DNA of 5,639 bases from Planctomycetota bacterium. Its GTDB lineage: Bacteria > Planctomycetota > MHYJ01 > JACPRB01. Of the stretch, positions 1 to 5,639 are shown piece by piece. The stretch's first letter is position 1; each line of letters starts with the position of its first letter. The DNA lies in contig JACQFK010000226.1 of the NCBI GenBank assembly GCA_016200125.1, positions 1 to 5,639 on the forward strand. The letters run 5' to 3'. A program made the translations under genes and the position numbers. Under the pieces are notes generated by a model, which made no database searches, was not told the origin of the DNA, and saw nothing but the letters and a program-made list of their open reading frames with translations.

Positions 1-3000
1 CCCCACGGCGCCCTCCCCCGGCGCGATCCGGAGCACGCGGGTCTTCTTCGCGAACTCCTCGAAGGCCGGCAGCGGGGGATGCCAGGCCTGGGCGAGGCGC
101 AGGGCGTCGGCCCCGGGGTCGGCCCGCCAGAGGAAGCCGAGCTTCCAGTCCAGTTCCTCGCAGAAATGGCGGAGGATGCGGGGCGCCGCCTCCTCCAGCG
201 AGGGGGCTTCCGCCAGGATGCGCGTCACGTCGTGCTGCACCTTCTGGCGCTGCTCCGCCTTCCGCCGCTCCGTGATGTCGGTGGCGATGAACGTCGCGCC
301 CACGACCTCCGGGCCCACCTTGATGGGGCCGACCCGGGTGTGGTACCAGGACAGGCTGCCGTTCGGGCCGACGGCGCGCGTCTCGTAGGCGTGGGGCCGG
401 CCTTCCTTGAACACCAGGTCGAGCGCCCGCTGGACCTCCGGGTGGGCCGAGGGAGGGGTGAATTCGAAGACGTGGTGTCCCAGCGTCGCCTCCATCCGCA
501 GCCCCGGCACGCTCCGGTTGAGCGACAGGATGGCGCCCGAGCGGTCCACCGTCAGGATGAAGTCCGGGGCGTTGGCGACCAGCGACCGCCAGCGTTCCTC
601 GGACTCGCGGAGGGCCTCCTCCGCCAGCTGCCGCTCCAGCTCCACGCCCGCCCGCGCCGCAAAGATCCTCATCACCGACAGCTTGAGTTCCTCGTCCGAG
701 ACCGGCCGCAGGTCCATCACCCAGAGGTGGCCGACCGCCGACCCGGAGGAGTCCACCATCGGCACGCCGAGGTAGCTTTCGGCGCGGAGATCCGCCAGCA
801 TGCGGAGCTCGGGAAAGAGGCGCTGGACGTCGTGCGAGTAGCAACACACCTCGCCGGCGATGACGGATTCGCAGGGGGTGTCGGCGAGGTCGTACTCCAC
901 CGGCCCCGCGAAGCCGTCGCCGTTCCAGAACGCGATCGTCCGCGCCCGGCGGGGCGGCCGGCCCAGGCCCTGGACCACGGCGGCGTAGCGCACGTCGAGC
1001 GCGGAGGCGAGGTGGCGGACCAGGGAGCGGAAGAAGGAGCCGCCCGTGACCGCCGCCGTCCCCTCCAGGATGAGCCGGAGCGCGTGCTCGGCCCGCTTGC
1101 GCTCCGCGATCTCCTCCTGCAGCTGGGAGTTCGTGCGCGCCAGCTCGGCGGTCCGCTGGGCCACGCGGACCTCCAGCTCCTCGTGGGCCTTCCGGAGCAG
1201 CTCCTCCGAGCGCTTGCGCTCGTCGATGTCGACGAAGGACCCGAGGATCGCCGGCGCCCCGTCGAAGGGGACGAGCTTGAGGTTCACGACGGCCCAGAAG
1301 ACGGTCCCGTCCGGGCGGCGGAACCGGATCTCGTAGTCCGCGACGGCGCCGTCCCGCTGCAGCCTTCCCCGCATCACCTCGCGATCCGCGGGATCGGCGT
1401 AGAAGTCGGGGGCGCTGCGTCCCGCCGTCCCCTCGGGTCCGAGGCGGAAGAGCCGGGCGGCGGCCTCGTTGACGTAGAGGATGACGCCGTCGGGGCGGGT
1501 GATGGTCACCGGCAGCGGCGTCGCCTCCGTGATGCCTCGGAAGCGGGCCTCGCTCTGGCGCAGCTCCTCCTCGGCCCGCTTGCGCTCGGTGACGTCCTGG
1601 ATCATGGTGACGAAGTAGAGCGGCTTCTCGGCGGCGTCGCGGATCAGCGTGGTGGAGAGGTCCGTCCACACCACCCGCCCCTGGCGGTGGAAGTAGCGTT
1701 TCTCGAAGCGCGCGGAGGTGATGCCGCCCCGGACCATCCCCCGGGCCAGGTCGGCGCTCTGCCCCTTGTCGTCGGGATGGGTGATGTCGTGGAACGTCGT
1801 TTCCAGCAGCTCGTGCTCCGCGTAGCCCAGCATCTCGCAGAGCGAGCGGTTGACCTGCAGGAAGCGGCCGTCGGTCCCGACGAGGGCCATCCCGATGCCG
1901 CCCTGCGCGAAGGCGCCGCGGAAGCGCTCCTCGCTCTCCCTCAGCTGGGCGGTCCGCTCGGCGACGTGGCGCTCCAGGTGCTCGCGCGACCGGACCAGGG
2001 CCTCCTCCACCTTCACCTGGTCCGTCACGTCGCGGATGATCGCGAAGACGAACTTGCGCTCGCCCCTCAGGATCATCGCCGAGCTCACGTCCACGACGAC
2101 CGGGGGCGCGCCGGGCGGGTCGATCGTCGTCCTCATCGAGATCCGCTCGCCTTTCATCAGGCGGTCCCAGTAATGGCGGTAGCCCTCCATCTTCGCCGGC
2201 TCCGTGCGGGCCATCCAGGGGGTGCCGATGATCTTCTCGCGCGTCTCGCGCCGCCATTCCAGGAGCTTCCGGTTCACCGCCACGTAGATGCCGTTCTCGT
2301 CCAGCAGCGCCAGGCCGTCGCTCGCGTTCTCCTGGACGTGCTCGAGGAAGGCCTTGGCCTCCTCGAGCTCCCGGCCCGCCCGCTCCTGCTCCGTCAGGTC
2401 GCGGCAGGAGGCGATGTAGTAGGGCTTGCCGGAGATCTCCACGCGGGAGACGGCGTGGTCCGTGGCGACCGTCGTCCCGTCCTTCCGGTAGAGCACGCGG
2501 CGGTCGCGCCGGTACCCCGAGCCGCTCCGGACCGACGCGTGGAAATCCGGGATGCGGCTGCGGTAGGGGGGCGGAACCAGGTCGACCACCCCGAGCCGCA
2601 GGAACTCCTCGCGGCTGTAGCCCAGGAGCCGGGAGGCCGACTCGTTCGCCTCCACCACCCGGAGCCCCTCGTCCGCGACCAGGTAGACCGCGTCGCTGGC
2701 CTTCTCGAAGAGGACCCGGAAGAACTCCTGCGCCTTGAGCTGCTCCGTCAGGTCCCGGTGGACGCCGATGACGAGGTTCCGGTCGCCGATGGAGACCTTC
2801 CGGAGATTGAGGGAGCAGGGGAAGACCGACCCGTCCTTGCGCCGGTGGAGCTGCTGTCCGTCGAAGGCGCCGGACTCCATCAGCGCCGCGCTGATCGTCT
2901 TCATCCGGGACAGCTCCTCGGGGACGAGGAGGTCCGGCACGCTCAGCGCCAGGAACTCCTCCCGGGTGTAGCCGTGCATCCGGCAGGCCTTGTCGTTCGC

Positions 3001-3786
3001 CTCGAGCACGCGGCGCGTGGACTGATCGACGACCATGATCGCCTCGCCGGCCTGCTCGAACAGGATCCGCTGGAACTCCTCCATGCGCCTGCGCTCGACG
3101 ATGTCGAAGGACACGCCCGAGTACCCCACCTGGAGGCCGCCCGAGACCAGCGGGGTGACCGACAGGTGGTTCGGCCTCGCCGTGCCGTCGGCCCCCCGGA
3201 GCGGAAGTTCCCCGGAGAAGCGTCCGCTCCGGTCCACCTCCTCGAGCACGCGCCGGTGGTCGGCGGGGGACGTGAACAGGCGCTCCACCCGCAGCCGGCC
3301 CTCCGCGTCGGCCCGGGAGATCCCGAAGGCCGCCTCGCAGGCGCGGCTCCAGGTGATGACCGTGCCGTTGCGGTCGAAGGACCAGAGGGCCGCGCCGATC
3401 GAATTCACCAGGGCGTCCAGGATCGTCGGGCCTTCGCGCGATTCCGCCACCGCCCCTTTCAGGTCCTGTCCGGCGATGAACCAGCCGACGGGCTTCCCGG
3501 TCTCGTCGCGGAGGCTCGACGCCAGCGCGCCGATCGTAAGCGCCTCCCCCGACTTCGTCCGCAGGTGGAAGGCGAGATTCATGCGGGAGCGCAGGGGGCC
3601 CGCCTCGAAGAAGCGGCGCAGGTCGCCGGTCTCGTCGAGATGGGTCAGGTTCTGGCCCACGAGCTCCACCGACGGGAATCCCAGCGCCCGTTCGGCGCCG
3701 ACGGAGACCCCCAGGACGATGCCGCCGGTGTCGGTGACGAAGCCCAGGTCGCGGCTATGGGAGAAGCACTTGGTGAGATCGAGCAC
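1..3786 (-). CDS. Giant soluble multi-PAS/GAF sensor protein, probably a sensor kinase (C-terminus off the window)
   Basis: This frame is open for 1262 codons from GTG 3786-3784 to the left edge, with no stop. Approximate domains by residue: PAS1 8-110; PAS2 120-230; PAS3 236-348; PAS4 350-466; PAS5 475-590; a signalling helix 590-620 (HLERHVAERTAQL); PAS6 620-735; PAS7 740-856; a second signalling helix 860-900 (AHEELEVRVAQRTAEL, then EIAERKRAEHAL); GAF1 about 900-1052; PAS8 1058-1173; GAF2 from about 1180, cut by the edge. Most PAS units end in the family-typical D[IVL]T[ED][RQ] signature, e.g. RDLTEQ at about 344-349 and 462-467, QDVTERKRAEEEL after 730, and TDITERRKAEQ after 1169. GAF1 shows DTPCESVIAGEVC and ESYLGVPM. 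GAF2 shows LGFLWRAD and RIAPGEGAVG. No signal peptide or membrane segment is seen, so it should sense cytoplasmic cues. PAS and GAF bind haem, flavin or small ligands, but no cofactor residue is clear. The output domain (HisKA/HATPase_c most likely, GGDEF possible) is outside. The GTG start is chosen because it lies 12 bases after the kinase stop and just before PAS1. Confidence 0.9.
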   Translation of the reverse strand, partial: MLDLTKCFSHSRDLGFVTDTGGIVLGVSVGAERALGFPSVELVGQNLTHLDETGDLRRFFEAGPLRSRMNLAFHLRTKSGEALTIGALASSLRDETGKPVGWFIAGQDLKGAVAESREGPTILDALVNSIGAALWSFDRNGTVITWSRACEAAFGISRADAEGRLRVERLFTSPADHRRVLEEVDRSGRFSGELPLRGADGTARPNHLSVTPLVSGGLQVGYSGVSFDIVERRRMEEFQRILFEQAGEAIMVVDQSTRRVLEANDKACRMHGYTREEFLALSVPDLLVPEELSRMKTISAALMESGAFDGQQLHRRKDGSVFPCSLNLRKVSIGDRNLVIGVHRDLTEQLKAQEFFRVLFEKASDAVYLVADEGLRVVEANESASRLLGYSREEFLRLGVVDLVPPPYRSRIPDFHASVRSGSGYRRDRRVLYRKDGTTVATDHAVSRVEISGKPYYIASCRDLTEQERAGRELEEAKAFLEHVQENASDGLALLDENGIYVAVNRKLLEWRRETREKIIGTPWMARTEPAKMEGYRHYWDRLMKGERISMRTTIDPPGAPPVVVDVSSAMILRGERKFVFAIIRDVTDQVKVEEALVRSREHLERHVAERTAQLRESEERFRGAFAQGGIGMALVGTDGRFLQVNRSLCEMLGYAEHELLETTFHDITHPDDKGQSADLARGMVRGGITSARFEKRYFHRQGRVVWTDLSTTLIRDAAEKPLYFVTMIQDVTERKRAEEELRQSEARFRGITEATPLPVTITRPDGVILYVNEAAARLFRLGPEGTAGRSAPDFYADPADREVMRGRLQRDGAVADYEIRFRRPDGTVFWAVVNLKLVPFDGAPAILGSFVDIDERKRSEELLRKAHEELEVRVAQRTAELARTNSQLQEEIAERKRAEHALRLILEGTAAVTGGSFFRSLVRHLASALDVRYAAVVQGLGRPPRRARTIAFWNGDGFAGPVEYDLADTPCESVIAGEVCCYSHDVQRLFPELRMLADLRAESYLGVPMVDSSGSAVGHLWVMDLRPVSDEELKLSVMRIFAARAGVELERQLAEEALRESEERWRSLVANAPDFILTVDRSGAILSLNRSVPGLRMEATLGHHVFEFTPPSAHPEVQRALDLVFKEGRPHAYETRAVGPNGSLSWYHTRVGPIKVGPEVVGATFIATDITERRKAEQRQKVQHDVTRILAEAPSLEEAAPRILRHFCEELDWKLGFLWRADPGADALRLAQAWHPPLPAFEEFAKKTRVLRIAPGEGAVG
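1087..1104 (-). repeat. 18-bp direct repeat, copy A, encoding the ERKRAE linker
   Basis: The plus-strand run ctcggcccgcttgcgctc occurs here and again at 1570-1587. Both copies encode ERKRAE in the helical linkers of the sensor protein, after PAS6 at 1570-1587 and in the signalling helix before GAF1 at this copy. It reflects conserved linker sequence and codon bias, possibly from domain duplication, not a mobile element. Confidence 0.6.
1570..1587 (-). repeat. 18-bp direct repeat, copy B, encoding the ERKRAE linker
   Basis: Second exact copy of the 18-base run at 1087-1104. It lies at the end of PAS6, within the QDVTERKRAEEEL exit segment, in the same reading phase as copy A. Confidence 0.6.
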
Positions 3787-3798
3787 GACGGCGCGATT

Positions 3799-4461
3799 CT
3801 ATCCCTTCGCCGAAGGGAGGTCAAATTGGACTCGCGCGCCGCCCTTGGGCCCCCGGCCCAGCACGATGTCGCACTTGTGGGCCTGGAGGATCTGGCGGGC
3901 CAGGGTGAGGCCGATCCCCATCCCCGCGTATCTCAGGTCCGCCGTCGTCTTGAAGGGCTGGATGTCCGCCTTCTCGTCCGGCAGCCCCACGCCGTTGTCG
4001 GTGACGGCCACCCGGACCTTCCCCGCCTTGGGGGGCAGGACGCGGATCTCGATCCGGGCGTCCTCGGGGGAGAACTTCTCGGCGTTGGCCAGGACGTTGG
4101 TGATGACGCTGTGGATCTTGCGCTCGTCGCCGTCCACCGGGCAGCGGCCGCGCGGGAGGGAGGTCTTGACCTTCAGGCTCTTCTTCCGGGCGCGGGCCCG
4201 GAGCGATTCGACGCACTCCTCGATCAGCGGCCTGAGGTTGAAGCGGGCGATCCTCAGCTCCTCGGGGCGGAAGCGGGCCTTGGCCAGCGCCAGCAGGTTC
4301 TCGATCAGCCCCAGCAGCCGCTCGAGGTTCCGGTGGGCGATCTTGAGCCCCTTCTCCTGTCGCGGGTCGAGGTGGCCCATGCCGCCGGAGAGCAGCAGGT
4401 CCACGTAGCCCATGCAGGAGACCAGCGGCGTCTTGAGCTCGTGCGAACAGTTGGCGAGGAT
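3799..4461 (-). CDS. Histidine kinase core (HisKA-HATPase_c), C-terminal half of the frameshifted REC-kinase
   Basis: ATP-dependent autophosphorylating kinase core. Numbering the repaired REC-kinase fusion (359 residues), the H-box is SHELKTPL with phospho-His146 (bases 4443-4441). The second DHp helix includes HRNLERLLGLIENLL. The ATPase lobe shows an N-box with Asn261 and Asn265 (NVLANAEKFSP), a G1 box DNGVGLPD at 294-301, an F-box-like Phe309 and a G2 box GMGIGL at 319-324. All are intact. It ends SAKG then TAG at 3801-3799. This frame has a TGA at 4509-4507 and no ATG, GTG or TTG between that stop and the H-box. The first ATG, at 4413, lies downstream of His146. The core therefore cannot be made from a normal start of its own, and must belong to the receiver gene through a frameshift. 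No transmembrane or sensory domain is present, so it is probably soluble and acts with a partner. The partner may be the multi-PAS protein encoded immediately downstream in the same frame. Confidence 0.87.
   Translation of the reverse strand: MLANCSHELKTPLVSCMGYVDLLLSGGMGHLDPRQEKGLKIAHRNLERLLGLIENLLALAKARFRPEELRIARFNLRPLIEECVESLRARARKKSLKVKTSLPRGRCPVDGDERKIHSVITNVLANAEKFSPEDARIEIRVLPPKAGKVRVAVTDNGVGLPDEKADIQPFKTTADLRYAGMGIGLTLARQILQAHKCDIVLGRGPKGGARVQFDLPSAKG
3802..3818 (-). promoter_or_regulatory. Perfect hairpin at the kinase/sensor gene junction, overlapping the likely Shine-Dalgarno
   Basis: On the coding strand the bases read TCCCTTCGGCGAAGGGA, a perfect inverted repeat with a 7-bp stem and a 3-base loop. 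It sits in the last codons of the kinase gene, directly before its TAG. The 3' arm holds AAGGGA, the best Shine-Dalgarno-like run ahead of the sensor gene GTG, 15 bases downstream. There is no following U-run, so it is not an intrinsic terminator. It may hide the ribosome site until the kinase is translated, giving translational coupling. The pairing is seen; the role is inferred. Confidence 0.4.
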
Positions 4462-4506
4462 CCACCATGCGGCCCAACTCCTCGTTGAGCCGCCGGTTGG
4501 CCCGGA
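4444..4506 (-). other. Frameshift interval joining the receiver and kinase frames
   Basis: The receiver frame and the kinase frame differ by one base. The whole unit from GTG 4879 to TAG 3799 is 1081 bases, one more than a multiple of three. The kinase-frame TGA at 4509-4507 and the H-box at 4443 bound the switch to this interval. Dropping one of the two identical bases at 4462-4463 (GTGGATC to GTGATC on the coding strand) gives a natural join: RRLNEELGRMV then ILANCSHELKTPL. No obvious slippery heptamer is seen, so an assembly or sequencing error, or a real inactivating mutation, is more likely than programmed frameshifting. Confidence 0.8.
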
Positions 4507-4879
4507 TCAGGTCCAGGTGCTCCAGCTCCTGCTGGATGGCGTGCTTGAGCTCGACGGAGTCGAAGGGCTTGGCGATGTAGCGGTGGACGTGGCCGCGGTT
4601 GATCGCCTGGATGGCGTTGTTCACGTCGGGATAGGCGGTGATGAGGAGGCGGACGCAGTCCGGCCGGGTCTCGCGGGCCTTCTCCAGGAGCTCCACGCCC
4701 GTCAGGCCCGGCATCCGCTGATCTGTGAGGATCATGTGGATCTCGTTCTTGCGCAGGAGCGTGAGGGCCTGGCCGCCGTCCAGGGCCTGGAAGAGCGAGT
4801 AGTCGTCGCCCAGGATGTTGGACAGAAGGTTGATGTTCTCCTGCTCGTCGTCGACGATGAGGATGGAATGCTTCTTCAC
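4463..4879 (-). CDS. Response-regulator receiver (REC) half of a frameshifted REC-histidine kinase
   Basis: This is the N-terminal receiver domain of a two-component protein, which takes phosphate from a kinase histidine onto an aspartate. It runs about 139 residues. Visible are the acidic pair Asp10-Asp11 in ILIVDDEQ, the phospho-acceptor Asp53 in ILTDQRMPG, Thr81 in LLITAYPD and Lys104 in YIAKPFD, so all REC catalytic positions are intact. The tail (about 110-139, ELKHAIQQELEHL then RRLNEELGRMV) is helical and looks like the linker leading into a kinase DHp helix. The GTG start at 4879-4877 is preferred because it falls a few residues before the first beta strand and overlaps the epimerase TGA as GTGA. 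Read literally, this frame continues past 4463 to a stop at 3821 (352 residues), but everything after about residue 139 is Arg/Pro/Gly-rich nonsense lying over the kinase coding region. The YIAKPFD form and the lack of a DNA-binding domain fit REC proteins fused to kinases or other signalling outputs. Confidence 0.85.
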
Positions 4880-5639
4880 GGCGACATCCGCTCCAGCGTC
4901 CTCCTCAGCCCCTCCTCCAGCGGGACTTCCGCGGCGAAGCCGAGGTCCCGCCGGGCGGCCCCGGCGTCGGCGAAGGAGTCGCGGATGTCGCCGGGCCGCG
5001 GCGGGCGATGCTCGAACTCGGCGGGCTTTCCCATCAGCGCCGCCAGCGTCCGCCCCAGGTCGAGCACCGACACGGGCCGTCCGCCCGCCGTATTGTAGAC
5101 CCGCCCGGAGATTCCCGCCACCCCGGAGGCCAGGAGCAGCCCCGCGACCACGTCCGCGACGAACGTGAAGTCCCGCGTCTGACCGCCGTCGCCGTACACC
5201 GGCATCGGCTTCCCCTCCCGCAGGCGCCGGATGAAGATGGGGATGACCGCCGCGTAGGGCGAGTCCGGGTCCTGCCGGGGGCCGTAGACGTTGAAGAAGC
5301 GGAGCGACACCGTTTCGAGCGCCCCGCGGGTCGCCCAGGATCGCGCGTAGCACTCCCCCGCCAGCTTGGCCGCCGCGTAGGGCGACAGCGGCCGCGGGGC
5401 CATCCCCTCGTGCTTGGGAAGCTGGGGCGTGTCGCCGTACACCGAGGACGAGCTGGCGAAGACGACGCGCCGGACGCCCGCCCGCTCCGCGGCGGCGAGG
5501 ATCGCCAGCGTCCCCTGGGCCGTCGCGCGGTGGCTCTCCGCCGGAGTCCGGCCCGAGTGCGCGCTCGGCATGCTCGACGGCGCCACGCTCGAGGAACGCG
5601 TGCTGGGCCTGCTCGACCGCCGGCCGCCCCCAGCCGCGA
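4876..5639 (-). CDS. NAD-dependent nucleotide-sugar epimerase (GalE/WbpP-like extended SDR), 5'-truncated
   Basis: Likely interconverts a UDP- or dTDP-sugar at C4 (or a related epimerase/dehydratase step) for surface polysaccharide or glycan synthesis, in the cytoplasm with bound NAD. Counting residues from the GTG at 5586, I see the SDR serine segment ASSSSVYGD (about 44-52), the catalytic YAAAK with Tyr70 and Lys74, RFFNVYGPRQDP (about 96-107) followed by SPYAAVIP, and GDGGQTRDFTFVADV (about 132-146). These are typical of UDP-glucose/UDP-GlcNAc 4-epimerases. The C-terminus ends in LERMSP. Family members are about 310-330 residues and start with a GxxGxxG Rossmann motif. That part, roughly 70 residues, is missing because the window ends, so the GTG at 5586 is unlikely to be the true start. 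The frame is open to the right edge, but bases 5587-5639 encode a Ser/Arg/Gly-rich stretch that does not look like the family. Substrate cannot be told from the sequence. The stop overlaps the start of the next gene by 4 bases. Confidence 0.88.
   Translation of the reverse strand, partial: AAGGGRRSSRPSTRSSSVAPSSMPSAHSGRTPAESHRATAQGTLAILAAAERAGVRRVVFASSSSVYGDTPQLPKHEGMAPRPLSPYAAAKLAGECYARSWATRGALETVSLRFFNVYGPRQDPDSPYAAVIPIFIRRLREGKPMPVYGDGGQTRDFTFVADVVAGLLLASGVAGISGRVYNTAGGRPVSVLDLGRTLAALMGKPAEFEHRPPRPGDIRDSFADAGAARRDLGFAAEVPLEEGLRRTLERMSP
4877..4894 (-). promoter_or_regulatory. Ribosome-binding site and GTGA start/stop overlap of the REC-kinase gene
   Basis: A GGAG run (4894-4891) lies 11 bases before GTG 4879-4877. 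The GTG shares bases with the epimerase TGA (4878-4876), a four-base GTGA overlap typical of translationally coupled genes. This decides the receiver start, because the next in-frame codons lead straight into the first REC beta strand. Confidence 0.55.

Noticed and set aside
3802..3818. Intrinsic terminator at the kinase/sensor boundary
   Set aside because: The stem is good but no U-run follows on the coding strand (next bases TAGAATCG), and the next gene starts within 16 bases.
3035..4408. A 457-codon plus-strand open frame
   Set aside because: Ser/Arg/Pro-rich with no recognisable motif, and antisense to PAS1-PAS3 and the kinase core; a compositional shadow.
79..4488. A 1469-codon plus-strand open frame covering most of the window
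   Set aside because: Its translation is an Arg/Gly/Ala/Pro/His/Asp-rich, domain-free sequence. It lies exactly antisense to clear PAS, GAF and kinase motifs. In GC-rich genes with GC-ending codons the opposite strand often lacks stops, so this is a shadow.
4444..4506. Programmed ribosomal frameshift signal
   Set aside because: No slippery heptamer, rare-codon stop context or clear downstream pseudoknot is visible by eye. A single-base error or mutation is the simpler explanation.
4412..5098. A 228-codon plus-strand open frame antisense to the receiver and epimerase
   Set aside because: No family motif; the minus strand here has complete REC and SDR motifs.
3821..5353. A 510-codon minus-strand open frame starting inside the epimerase
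   Set aside because: Only its middle part (4879-4463) is real, as the receiver. The upstream part is out of frame with the epimerase, and the downstream part is out of frame with the kinase core.
1..5639. CRISPR array, tRNA/rRNA gene, insertion sequence or other mobile element
   Set aside because: No regularly spaced repeats, cloverleaf, transposase motifs or terminal inverted repeats were seen; the repeated short runs are conserved PAS linker codons.

Overview
The window is very GC-rich (roughly two-thirds GC or more, judged by eye) and almost wholly coding. Every real gene lies on the minus strand, read from the right edge to the left edge. The composition, tight packing, GTG starts and large soluble PAS/GAF sensor protein suggest a high-GC environmental bacterium, for example a deltaproteobacterial/myxococcal-like or uncultured soil or groundwater lineage. 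No marker in the window fixes the phylum.

Layout in transcription order. (1) 5639-4876: a 5'-truncated NAD-dependent nucleotide-sugar epimerase of the extended SDR type (GalE/WbpP-like). Its Rossmann N-terminus would lie beyond the right edge. (2) 4879-3799: a REC-HisKA-HATPase_c protein, that is, a response-regulator receiver fused to a histidine kinase core. Its GTG start overlaps the epimerase stop (GTGA). The gene is split by an apparent one-base frameshift near 4462. The receiver is in one frame and the complete kinase core, including the H-box, is in another. The kinase frame has no start codon of its own upstream of the H-box. (3) 3786 to the left edge: a very large soluble sensor protein, open for 1262 codons without a stop and truncated by the window. 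It carries about eight PAS domains and two GAF domains. Its catalytic output domain lies off the window. Only 12 bases separate it from the kinase stop, and it is in the same frame as the kinase core.

The three genes look like one transcription unit. A sugar-nucleotide epimerase (surface polysaccharide, LPS or glycan precursor) is translationally coupled to a REC-kinase without its own sensor domain, followed by a cytosolic multi-sensor protein. A working inference is that the multi-PAS/GAF protein senses intracellular signals (redox, ligand or light) and exchanges phosphate with the REC-kinase. No promoter, operator, terminator with a U-tract, tRNA, rRNA, CRISPR array or mobile element is visible. 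The long plus-strand open frame at 79-4488 is an antisense shadow of the sensor and kinase genes.
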